From Symbiodinium natans (lineage: Eukaryota > Sar > Dinophyceae > Suessiales > Symbiodiniaceae), in NCBI GenBank assembly GCA_905221605.1, contig CAJNDS010002377.1, positions 1 to 25,000 of the forward strand: 25,000 nt of DNA, written 5' to 3'. The notes beneath the pieces were generated by a model that was not told where the DNA came from, searched no databases, and worked only from the letters and a program-made list of their open reading frames with translations. The translations under genes were made by a program, and so were the position numbers. Positions 1 to 11,600 of the stretch are shown piece by piece (the stretch's first letter is position 1; each line of letters starts with the position of its first letter).

Positions 1-839
1 TGCACATCGCGGGTCATTTCGGATCATGGGTGGCTGTGGGAGTCGAAGATGTCTGCACACATGTTTTCTGCTATGTAATCGTGTTTTTGTTAGTTTATGT
101 ACATTCATATTTGTATGTGTGTGTATATGTATCTGCGCAATGAGCAACCTCAACTTGCCTACATAAGGCAAATCAGTCATTTCTTAGACAGAACCTGGCG
201 ACGACGGTCAACTTGAAGTGCTTCTGACGCGTGGCATGGTGGTTCGTTCGGGGGTTGTGTTTAAGGCTTGGATTGCTTTATGCTTCATGTGTATCATATT
301 GCGAATACTGCGATCAGGGTCCTTACTGCAGTTCTTGTCCAAGTTGTTTTCTACTTGCGTAGAAGTTCCTCTTAGATGCCTCAGTGACCCAGCCAATCAT
401 TGGTCCTGTTGTTGCTCTTTTTGTCATTGTTTGGTCAGAGGAAGGTTAGAGGAAGGTTGAGTTTGGGATCCGTAGCTTTTCAGAACAACTCGGCCTCTGA
501 CAGCCCTGCACCCACACCCCTAAAGCAAAGCGCCCAGCCGAAGGGTCCTGATACCTTTGAAGCCTCCTGAGACGGCACAGAGGTTCTCCTTCACCGATTC
601 CCGACGGACCCTCAGGGTAACACCCAAAACCTTGAAACTTAAAACCCTCAATCTCTCATCAAGCCCTTTGCAGATTCCCATTTGTAAACACGATGCTCGC
701 ATGAGGATTCCTAGTCTTAAAGTTTTAAAGAAAGTTTGCGCAGCTCAAAAGAGGGCGGGTTGGGTGGGGCGCAGCCCCCACCCGCCGCCCCCATTTGCAA
801 ATAACACAATGTCAAAAACAACGCTCGCTTGCACGTCTT
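1..839. other. no gene recognised
   Basis: Short frames only; none resembles a known domain on either strand. Confidence 0.5.
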
Positions 840-1040
840 GCATACGATAACCTCTACTTTATATAGATATTACACTATAAGACTATATATTGTACATTAT
901 ACCTTTTTGTATCATGTGCTATATGCATTATGTAGTTATATATGTTACGTAGTATATAAATACATAAATAGATAAACAAACTAATTAATAAGCACGTAAA
1001 TAATACTTAGATAATTATATATATATATATATTCATAGCT
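840..1040. other. AT-rich low-complexity region
   Basis: Mostly A/T with a short (TA)n run at about 1014-1031. No coding signal seen. Confidence 0.7.
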
Positions 1041-1145
1041 TGTGCCTTAGGGAACCCTTAGGGTGATTATAGCGCACCGCCTCCTCCAGGGCTTGTTTGT
1101 CGAAAGGAGGAGGGGGAGGAGGCGGAGGAGGCAGCTGCCAGTGTC

Positions 1146-1360
1146 TTAAAGGCCTGATTTGCGCCCGTGTCGGGTAATGGCCTCCTTTCTTCCATCTACC
1201 CAGCGGGAAATCCTTATAGGCTTCCTCTGCTTCGAACTGCGCTGCGCAGTTGGCTTGGGAGTCAGGATGTAATCGATTTGTGTCCGTGTGTTAGCAGTGT
1301 GGAAGGTCATACCAGTACCTGAAGCCCAGGTGTTCAGCGATGAGCTCTCTGCTGGCAATA
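1146..1360 (-). pseudogene. decayed non-LTR (LINE) endonuclease fragment
   Basis: One frame reads LNTWASGTGMTF followed by TQIDYIL, the end of an APE-type endonuclease of LINE elements (NTW...TF...QIDYIL). An overlapping frame just upstream reads SRELIAEHLGFR, suggesting a frameshift inside the domain. No RT motifs are seen beside it. Confidence 0.5.
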
Positions 1361-1489
1361 CAAGGCATTTGTAAGTGCCTGATATGTACGGCTACGCAGA
1401 AAATGTATTTTACCCGGCCACCAGCTGAGCCTTGCTTGTGACCGATGCAGCTCTTGTTGCAAAGCCTTTTGCATCTGGACTCATTGCTG

Positions 1490-1700
1490 CCACATGTATA
1501 TTTGTATATATATATATGTATATTTGTATCATGCAGTTGAATGTTGTATACACTAGAAGGACTAAACAGCAAATACATACATACATATATACATACATAT
1601 ATATACATATGTATAGCACGATATGCAATATAAACATAAACATACAAATATGAAAATACATAAAGATATATATATATATTATATTATATTATATTTTGCT
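1490..1700. other. TA/TATG-rich low-complexity region
   Basis: Short repeats of tata, tgta and cata. Frames here are rich in Tyr and Ile and are composition artefacts. Confidence 0.7.
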
Positions 1701-1870
1701 TACATCACGGAAATGTATATTATTTTCAGGATGAACAAGCATCAACCGTGCATAAACAGACAGAAAGTATACAGAGAACCAGAGAGGACCAGAGGACCAC
1801 ATGACCGCAACACTGGAGGATCAGAGGACCACAGGACCAACCAAAGGACCACAGAAAAGGGAGAAGGGAT

Positions 1871-2018
1871 CGCGCTTCAGCAGTGCGCAGTGGGCATGTT
1901 CGATGCCTGCAGGGCCGGGTGAGCTTTGGGAGCTGGCGTGCTACGTGCGTATGAGTACGTGTTGAGAAATCAAAAACCCTGGTCCTAACCCTCAACCCAG
2001 ACCCTGAAACCCAGTGAG
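1871..2018 (-). pseudogene. diverged copy of SNF2 exon 10 and its upstream intron
   Basis: Matches 20642-20779 at roughly 85% by eye, with one indel of about eight bases. It includes the CTGCAG|G acceptor and the exon. The exon reads HRTCPLRTAEAR: the last RING cysteine has become Arg (TGC to CGC), and the following GCGCGAAAG is changed, so it could not complete a RING. Confidence 0.7.
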
Positions 2019-3958
2019 CAAAAAAGCCCAAGGCTGCTACCGGTAAGGGCGTACAAAAAACCTTGTTCAAAAAGACTACGCAAAAAAGTCATCCAAAGCC
2101 GTCGTGAACACTCATGCAAAAACAGGCCTGTCATGATTGAGAAGACATGTAAGCTTCATAAAAAATGGCCCCTGTAAAGCCCTTCTCAGAGTCCTTGTCA
2201 GAGTCCTTGGCAGCCTCAGCGTTTGCGCTTGGGATTCCAGGGGCCCCGAAGCACTTGGAGCGCAATGTCCGAGCGCAGGTTGTGGGCCTGAGGGGTGCAA
2301 CTTTTTGGGAGGAGTGGGTTGAAGGATGTTGGGGTTTTTTGGCAGGTTTGTGGGGTTTTTAGGGTTGTGCAAGGCTTAAGAGGTTCGAGGGTTGAGCATG
2401 TAGGGCTTTGGAGGCTTTCGAGGGAGGGGGAGTTGCGAGTTTTGTAGGGTTGGGGTCTGAGGTTGGGTCCAGGGGTCTCAGATTGTCAGCCTTGCTTCCA
2501 GAATCCAGGGGTCTTCGTGCGTAGGTGGTGCCTGTAGGATCATCTCCGACAACTTGGCATACCTGTAACCTACCTGGGACCTACCAAGTACCCTGATCCA
2601 AGGCACGCAAGTCACCAACCTAACCGTTCTGAGCCCTCACAACCTTGGGTCCTAAGTCCCGAACCCTAACTATTTTTAACCAGCCTAATCCCGTAAGCTA
2701 CAACTGGAGGGTTGCTTGGGGGGCTAGGAACGAAGCCGAAACCGAAATAAACCCCAAACCCTAAGCCCTGAAAGACTGGTTAACCTTGGGGTCAGGCATC
2801 GCCCAGCGGTGCACAAAGCGCGGCATCAGCGATGTTGCCCTTCGCCTCCTCCCCCAGGCTTTCTGGGTTTATGGGGATGTTAAGGTGTTTCAACGGTTTA
2901 TTACTTTTTGGCTTAAGGGTCCCCTTGCTAAGGATACCCTCTCCTTCCAAATCCAAAGCTTGAAGCCCGAACTCCAACTCGTCTAGTCTGCTCAAGCCCT
3001 GCCAAGGAAGTCTTTTTCTAACCAGAACATCCCAGCCTAAAAGCCTTTCAAATCTCATCTTTACTCAAAACACCCCAAACCCCAAACCTAAACCCTCACT
3101 AACGACCTCAGCTGACGTGACCAACATCTGGCCTGCAGGGCGAGAATGCGTTCCTCCACAGTATCTTGGGCCACCAAACCTCTGGTCAGAAACGGATCGA
3201 AGGTCCTCACTATCGAAATCATATATGTGCGTGATTTAGTGTTAGGTCATATTCCTCATTCATATTCGCGAAATCAAAAACGTATATGGTTTAGGAAAAT
3301 GATTTCGGCTCCCAAAAGGGGTCCTTCAGGAAAGGGTCGATTCAGTCTTAATTTAAAGTTTACATTGCAGGAATCACCCCATGACTTTCCGGATTTTGGG
3401 CCCCCTAAAACATTACGCTAATCATCTTCGCCAAACCACATACGCATATGATTTACTGCTAAATCATGTTCCTAAACCATATTCACTAAAACATCCCGTT
3501 TCAGACTCATATTCGTAAGTAGAGCGCGAATACATTCTATTGCTTGAACCTTTCGCATTTAAGTAAACTGAGAATTGCGATCTTTTGCCCAGTTGGATAA
3601 AACAAGCGGTAAGATGCCTGGCACCATTTTTGCAAAGGCGGCGAAGGTCCAAATAGAAATGGTCCGAGTTCGAATGTAGAATCGCATCGGATTTTAGATA
3701 TTCGACAGGCATAGCCGTCGCCCTAGCTTTTAGGTTGCTTCCTCGCTGCGCTGGCGGACAAAATTATATGCATCAATATGCGTATGTGATTTAGGCGATA
3801 GATCGCATTCGCCATATTCGCTAAACAGTATTTTGCGAAATCATATACGTAGATGGCTTAGGAACATGAGTTAGCGCTACATCACATATGTATTTGAAGA
3901 AAGTCCTCTCAAAGGACACTGGTGGAAAAGCTACAGCACCCCGAAACCCTAAACCCAC
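2019..3958. other. no gene firmly recognised; heptad-like intronic or intergenic DNA
   Basis: Contains scattered variants of CCCTAAACCC and AT-rich stretches with repeated catatacg/catatgcg-like words at 3220-3900. If the SNF2 gene has more C-terminal exons they should be here on the minus strand; a DLRRLC-like reading near 3623-3653 is too weak to call. Confidence 0.4.
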
Positions 3959-3998
3959 CCTGGCAGCAAGAGATGGGCAAATCTTCGAGGGAATCGCC
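3959..3998 (-). CDS. possible SNF2 gene exon 17 (tentative)
   Basis: One frame reads DSLEDLPISCCQ. Placed after exon 16, DSLED falls 12 residues beyond GQ, where the family has DSVEE. The junction needs a non-AG acceptor by one base, so the boundary is not settled. Any further C-terminal exons are unrecognised. Confidence 0.3.
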
Positions 3999-4080
3999 TG
4001 TTGACGCTGCTGCTCCATCGAGAATCCGGATTAGAGGCGGGAGGCTGGGGCTTATATGACTTGATTCGAAAAACACCCCC

Positions 4081-4121
4081 AAAAACCCTAAACCCTGAAC
4101 CCTCGAACCCGAACCCTAAAC
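4081..4121. repeat. degenerate heptads directly abutting the exon 16 donor
   Basis: On the transcript strand the intron opens GTTTAGGGTTCGGGTTCGAG and continues in variants of GGGTTTA. Confidence 0.8.
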
Positions 4122-4208
4122 GCATCCAAAGCGCGGAAGACTTCCACCTTGTTCTCCTGACCCATGCGGTGCACACGATCGATAGCCTGTTCCTCGATGG
4201 ATTTGTTC
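4122..4208 (-). CDS. SNF2 gene exon 16: motif VI DRVHRMGQ
   Basis: It encodes NKSIEEQAIDRVHRMGQENK and VEVFRALDA. The Arg residues of DRVHRMGQ include the arginine finger of the family. Acceptor CCGAG|G. The donor GC|GTTTAGGG starts directly with a telomere-like heptad. Confidence 0.85.
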
Positions 4209-7200
4209 CTCGGCTGCTCTTCTAGGAACTCTGTGGAACTCTGTGGAACTCAGTGGGGTTCAAGCAGTTTAGGGTTTCGGGTTTTAACGGTTTTGGAAGT
4301 TAGGTTCAAGGTTTAGGGGTGCGGGGCTTGCTTCGAGGTTCAGTCTTTGGGAGTTATATCAGACACAAGGGGTTTTAGAGTTTAGGGTTGGGGCAAGGTT
4401 TCGGAGCAAGCCAATAGCGAGCCTTGTTGAGGCTGGCTGCACACCATTCAGCTCCGTCCCATCGCGAATTGAGGACTGGCCAGTGGACACATGGGCCGGC
4501 GAGACCAACGATGGTATGGAGGTGCGGCTTCGGCCCGTTACTGGCAAGAGCTGGGATGGCCACAAGAAGGAGGAAGACAAGGCAAAGAATTCAAGCTGAG
4601 AGCGGCCTGGGAAGTTGGGAAAGACGCGCCCACACACGGCAAAGTGCTGTCTAAAGATGCTCGGATCCTCCATGCTGGTTTGGGGTCGCATTACCTGGAA
4701 ATGGGACATGGGTTGGGGCAAGTTGCGGTAACGGTCTACGTGAGACAGAAGCTCAACCACAGGCTGAGTAGATTCACCCAAAGATTCAGAGTTTCCTCAA
4801 TGCAGGGCTGTGGCTGACCATTCCTGTGCCTTTCCCGCTCAACCCGAGGAGAGAAGGAAACACTGAAAGCCTAAATCCTAAACCCTGAAAGGCTGTCGGC
4901 TTTCTTGAGCCTTGGGATTTGGGGCATTGTGTCGCAGACCAGAAATGGTGAGCCCCCGGCTTCTGCCCCGAAGTTTCGAGCCCTCATCGGTACATATCGG
5001 GGATGTTTTGGAGCAGGGTCTTAGGCTTGTCATGCGCTGTTGGAGTATTCTCGTTGACTCCACACAGAAGCCTCAACCTTCAAGCTTGACCCCAAGGCGA
5101 CAAGGACGGAGGTCAATGCAGGTGCACGACTTATAGTTGCACCAATATCTGTAAACACTCCGAAAATACCTGTATGTCTGTACCATCAGCTGCGGGAGAC
5201 GTGAGCCGAAGTAGAAAGGAGTATAACCCAAGGGTAGTTCGATAGGCACAGGCTCCACCATGGATCCAGCAAGACGACCGTATCCGCGCGGCTCAGAGTG
5301 ATACCCACGCCGGCACAGCGAATGGAACAAAGGATAACGCGCACGGATTCCTCGGCTGATCTGCAAAATACAATGGCAACACCATAGAGCAGTCTATAAA
5401 CTTGAAGGTTTAGGGTTTCGGGTACATGCTAAAGTAAGCCCTACGCCCGCAGGCAAGGTTATTGAAAGGGGCGGCATCTCGGGAAAACAAACACATCCTG
5501 CGCAGAAGCAAAAACCTTCAGCACAGTTATGCCACATTGACACCAATGCAACCCTGAAGACGGACCACCACTGCTTCTGTATTGTGCCTTGGAAATAAAA
5601 ATGCACTGATGGAACTGGGCACCCAGAACTTCGTAGGCTCAAGCCCACAACCCCCCTCACCGGCTACAGCCACCCGGAATCCGCGAAATGTTAAGCCAGA
5701 AGCCAAAGGCCTGCATCCTAAATTCTCGTAGAACAGCGCAGCTCCCCACGATCCAAATAAGCGACTAGAACCTTAAACGCCAGTGCCAAGCCCAAAGTGA
5801 CAAGCACAAACTTCAATCCTTCAATGATAAGGCTCAGACGCTTAACCTAAACCCAAAAGCCTGCGGTTTCAATTTGCACCTTCTTCGAGGCTCGTCCGTC
5901 CGAAACGCTTCGATCTTCTCTGTCCGTTCAGTTGCTGACATCTCGCCTGCCCCGACTTCTAGGGTTTTGGGCTCAAGGTCGTTGAAACCTGCATATCCTA
6001 AAGCATGCTTCTGCACAATCCTAAACACTACCGTAACCCCGAGACCCTAAACGGTAAGAGTGCTTGTTTTTTCTGTTGCGGGTGCGGGGTGATCCCCCTT
6101 GGATTAAGGGCAGGGGGGGTTGGAAAACGAGGAAGGCATTTCTCGACCCCCCCCCCTTCGAGATTCAGCACAGACCCCGCACATACACCAGAGACAGTGA
6201 CAACCATAATTGCCGAAATTTAATTGCCGAAAGGGGGTGCCCCCCTACTCTTTCGGCACTAAACAAGCCGAGGGCAATGCGGGGTGCGCTGTTTTTCTTG
6301 CGGCGGGTGCGGTGGGAAATCCTAAACCAAATCCTAAACCTTACATTTTGAACCCTCAGCCTAAACCCCGGCCCGTAAACCCCCAATCCCTATAAACCCT
6401 CTATGTATCTCTATGTAGTGTCGAGGGTTTACTCGAACAAACAGCCCTGTAGCCAACTCTAGAGCAAGCAGGGTACCCTAAACCCGAAAACCCTGTAGGA
6501 GTTTCAGAATAAGGGATCCTAACATAAAGCCCTATATAGTAGGATCTCTCCCTATTGTAAGAACCCTGAACTAGGGTACTTTGAAACCCTATACCTTTTG
6601 AGGGTTCCTTACTATGATTTCCTTCGTGCCCTCGAAAAGGTAGGAGGGGGGCGCAGGTAAACCCTATAGGGATATCCATTGAACTTCGTTCCACCTGGAA
6701 CACCGGGTTTCAGAAACTAGGGTGTCTTTCTTTTGGGGGTGCTCGTATCAGGATCCTCTTTTGGGTTCCGTATTTCTAAACATCAAACTGCCCCGAATCT
6801 AAACCCTAGGCCCTAGACCCTAAACCCTAACTAGATACGCAAGGCCCTGCCGCAACTGCAACCATCGCCTGTGAGTAGGACATATTTCTCCGTCTTCAAA
6901 AGAGATTCGAGTCTCTTGAGAACTTGTACGAACCTCAGGGCTGCAAGGAACCCAAATTTCGGGTTGTAGATATCCATGTGCTCTGTTATCTGCTTTGTGG
7001 CTATTCTCATCCAGAGCCCCGCCTTTCCTCTGGCAAGCAGCACATTCTAGGGTTCGCGGTGACTTAGAGGACTCTGGCTATGAAGGTCTCATCGTTTCCA
7101 ACCCCAGATTACCCCTCTGTCTTTGACAAATCGGGGGCCTTAGTTATGGAGCCCTGCTGTAGTTAATCCTTCTCAAATATGAGCTTTCCCTTAAAACTCC

Positions 7201-8577
7201 AACTGACACCCTGAAGCACTACAACCCACCAACCCCTTCTTTTAAACCCTCACCCAAAATCCCTAAAACCTTCAACCCTACAAAAGCCCCCATCCGAAGA
7301 GCCTGTATCTGTACCTATAACCCACTTATAAGCCTATTCGGGCACTCAAGGGGGCTTTTAAACTCCAAGTACCCTAAACCCTAAACCCCCAGCCCCTTTC
7401 CTTAGGCGTGCCCAGGAAGCTGGCTGAAGACGACGATCTTGTGCTCCGGCGAGCGCTGTTGGAGAAACTGCGCGGCCCAGTTCAGCTTGGAGCTGGGAGG
7501 CACCTGGGGTCAAGGGATTCGGGTTTAGCATCTAGGGGCCTCCGGATAAGGAAACGTTTTAGGGGACCCTTGCTGTTTTCGGGGTTTGGGGTTGGGGCTT
7601 CAGGGATTAGGGTCTAGATGGAGCTTCATAATGCTGCTCATGCTTTGTGTCGGATTTCCTTGGGGGTGTCCGTGTAATGAACGTGTACAGTACACCCTAA
7701 AGTGTCGGCATAGATCGAGGGATGATTCGTTCTGCTTTGAGGGCGTGAGGGCAGGGCTGTTCCTGCTGAGTTTAGCTGCTAAATGCGTGTATGTACATAT
7801 AATTTCTTATTGTGCCCATTCCTCTAAATATAAATAAAAAACAAGTAGGAAAGATAAAGAAATAACTAAACAAATAAACGAACTACTAAATGAATAAAAG
7901 GTGAACAACTAAACAAGTAAATGAATTATTTTACTTCGAACATCCCCACCCTCTCTTGGTAGTGGGGCTGGGACTCTGCGGTTGGGCACTTCAGGAAAAA
8001 TCTGGGGCTGGGCACTTCGGGGACGATCTGGGGCACTCCAGGGAGTCTGGGGTTGGGCCTCTGGGGTTGGGCACTCCAGGGAGACTCTGCGGCTGGGCAC
8101 TCCAGGGAAACGCTGGGGTTGGGCACTTCAGGAAAACTCTGGGGTTGGGCACTCCAGGGACACTCTAGAGTTGGGGTCTCCAGGGACACTTTGGGGTCGG
8201 GCACTCCAGGGATTCGCGAGGAGTAGACGGGGCGAGGAGAAGAGTTCCGGGCGAGGAGAAAGAGTTCCGGGCGAGGAGAAGAGTTGAGTTTAACAAATCT
8301 AACAACCCCACACCGAGGGTGGGGAATAAATAACATATGCACATGCACACTGGCAGCTTTTGAAAGGGGTCATCTGTATTGCTATGTCTCGGTTTCGATA
8401 TTGGCCAGACAGATAGGCAATCAAGCAGATAGACAGACAAACAGACAGCTTTGCAAGAGAAGCAAGCCAGCATCATGCGTTGCAGGCTTGAGGCAGCATG
8501 CGTAGATCACAACACCACCCTAAACTCCAAACCCTAAGCTTCCTAAACCCCAAACTTCCTAAACCCTAAACCCTAAA

Positions 8578-8629
<52 letters not shown>

Positions 8630-11600
8630 GGCGCTCAGTCAATGTCAGGCCTGTCGTGGCATCACAACCAGCACAAAAGAGGCAATGGCTCGCGACCACC
8701 GCACTTACAGGAATAGCCGACTCAAATCGGCAGTGGCTCTTTGACCACCGCGTACACGGACCGCTCTTGCATGGCACTTTCTTGCACCCATCAGCAACGA
8801 CGGACCCTGTCCCCATGAGAAGCAGGGACTGACTCAAGCATGAAAACGCAATCGAAGTAGAAACGCATAAGATGTTGCACACATTCCTGCCATTGTTCAG
8901 TATCCGTAACAGTAAACCGAAGCCAGCCAAGCCAAGAAAGTACTGCGCTGGTAAAATCGTCGTCATCGAACGATAATTGCATCCAACCTTCCTGGACATC
9001 TAGCCACTTAACGTGAAGCCTTCCCTCTTCTCTCCAGCAGAAAACAGCACGGAACCAAGCAACCGCAGCATTGTAACATTCAAACCCGAAACCCCTAAAC
9101 TTCATTTGAACACGGGCGCACACCAGGGACACACTTTTGCCTATAGCTCAAGGCGCCTGCGATCCAAAACACAGCGGTATGTACACTATACAAATCATGC
9201 TGCTCATTGGGCTTTCCTAAATGTGAGTGTTTGTTACGGCATGTGCTCAAGCTTTACACAATAAACGAGGAGGTATTCTCACCCGTCTTATCTATTGACA
9301 CATGCCGGGATCCTGTACACTGAAAACGTGCAGGTGACACCATTTCAGGCACTCTACTAGTGACTAGTGCGCGATTTCCGGGCTCTCTACTAGTTCGCAA
9401 TTTCGATGACATTTCTAATTAAGCTGCCATTGACGGCTCAGCACATCTGCAAAATGCAATCAATCTCCGCTTGGGACTTCTCCTTTCTTGAGCTTTTTCG
9501 TTGGATCACTCAGGATGACCTTCCCTTCCTGCATCATACGGAAGAGCTGATGTGGACGCATACTCTTCGTGAGTGCGTCGGCAACCTGGGTGGCAGTGTC
9601 TGTCCACCTCAGTTTGTCACCGTGGGGCTTGTACAGCTCGTGGGTCTTGACGTCCTCACACCACAGCTGTTGTCTCATTGATTCCAACTCGATGGCTAAT
9701 CTTTTGTCCGTTACCTTGTTTCCATGGCATGTACCCAGATGATCAGTGAGACTGCGACAGTCACTCACCCACTCGTGTCGCATATGCTTCTGCGACTCTT
9801 CCAACCAGTTCTTCAACACTGGCAACTGACCTCTGAGCTCACAGAGAATAGCGCGGATGCGATCCCCTGCCTCGACTGCTCCTTGCATCCCGTAGGTCTC
9901 CGCCTGCAATGTACTTCGGCACACGCGACGGATGGTGGTGGAAGCATAACCAATGATGTGCGCCACATGGGTATTCGTGTCTACCATGCTCTCTGCCGTG
10001 ATGTAGTGGATGCGTCCCTGCTGGCTTCTGAAACCTGGCTCCCCAGCAAACGAAGCATCACTGAAACTCACCACGCATGCTTCCTTCCATGTGAACAATC
10101 CGGCAGGGTAGTTCATGGACATTGACATTTCTGCTCTTGCAAGATCTACAACCTTGTTTGCATCTCTTAGATCTGCTACTGTGGCCTTCGAAATACAACG
10201 CTGGAGACAATTGACCCTGTAGCAGAGGTCTGGTCTGGAGTACCTCGCTACCCAGGCTAAAGATCCGACTACGCTCCTAAGGGAGGTGGTTTCCTGATCT
10301 GTTATCTTCTCTGAGCCCTTCCTGTGCTGCTCCACAGAGATATGCCGGATCAGTCGTGTGTTATCCGTTATCCTCCGTGTCGATGGATACATTGTACTCA
10401 CTGTCCTGTCTGAAGCGTCGACCGCAATATCGGAACTCGCCTTCCTCTATCTTTCCTAGCTCAAAGTGGGATAATACCCTGTCCATTAGCTTTTTGCCTT
10501 CGTCTGTATGGGCCCACAGCAGATCATCGACATGCGTCCCCAACATGACCGCCGGTATTCCGTCGGTTCCAGGGACGTAGTAGAGTCCAGGGCCGATCTT
10601 GGACATCTTCAGCCCCTCTTGTCGAGCAGCCTTGCTGAGTCGCACGAAGAATCCACGACCTGCATCCATGGTTCCATACACTGGAAGACGGCATAGCAAC
10701 ATGGCTTCAGGGTCCACGCCTGGTAGGCCTCCTCTAGGCTGCTTCATGAGAATCACACGTTCGAGAGGTTCCGATTGAAAGTACGCCGAGGACACGTCTC
10801 CACAGTACAACCGTAGGCGATGGCAAGCTGCATAACTCGCGATCATGCAGTGTGTTTCGGCTTCCGCCGTCGGAGAGTCGCATCGCAATTGGCTTTTGTC
10901 TACGTCCTCAAAGTTTCCGCACGAAACTAGTCTGCTGCGGAATTTGGGGGTGTAAGCCTCAGTGCCTTTTAGATGTTCGTGTTTGTCAACATCCACCCAT
11001 TGGGATGGCACGGGCTTGTGACCCTCTTGCAAAAGTTTGCCCAGCAACTCACCTTGGATAGGAACTGCGGCATTCCATGTCTGGTACTTCTTCCACTCGT
11101 CGCCGCGTGCACCCAAAATTCCATCACGAGTTCTCTCATCCACATCCCTGATGTCGAGTTTCTTGGGCTTCTTACCCTGAGCTGCTTCTTCTGCGATCGC
11201 GGTCTTGGCAAACCTCTCCGTCATGAAAGCGATGTAACCTGCATCCGATACTGGTGCATCCGGCAGCGATGACAGGTCGGCCGAACCGAAGAGCTTTTGT
11301 TTGAAGCATGTAAATCCTGTCCACTCACGACTGTCTTTCGAGTCTGCTTCTCGGATCATTCCCCATTCGTCTTCTACTGTCTGTTCGGTTCCATCTGCAA
11401 ACGTCTTGTAAGTGCTTCTGGAATAGCTGATCTCATCAATGCTACCTGGGAAATCACTTTCATCGGGGGTGTAGAGCATTTCGCGGGGCTTCTTGTGTAC
11501 ACGGATGAAGTGGCCTTTCATTACCTGCCAGTAGTCTTCCGATCCATCATGCGATGTCGCCTCATTTATGGCCTGTTCCCAACTGCTAGGACTCATTTCC

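Noticed and set aside
1291-1661. Tyr/Ile-rich open frames at 1410-1661
   Set aside because: They come from TA/TG low-complexity sequence.
4424-4592. + strand frame containing DWPVDTWAGETNDG, coding-like
   Set aside because: No family recognised, no clear splice sites or start, and it lies in intron 15; not strong enough to list as a gene.
7926-8348. 140-codon Pro-rich open frame on the minus strand
   Set aside because: It is produced by the minisatellite unit, whose length and composition keep the frame open.
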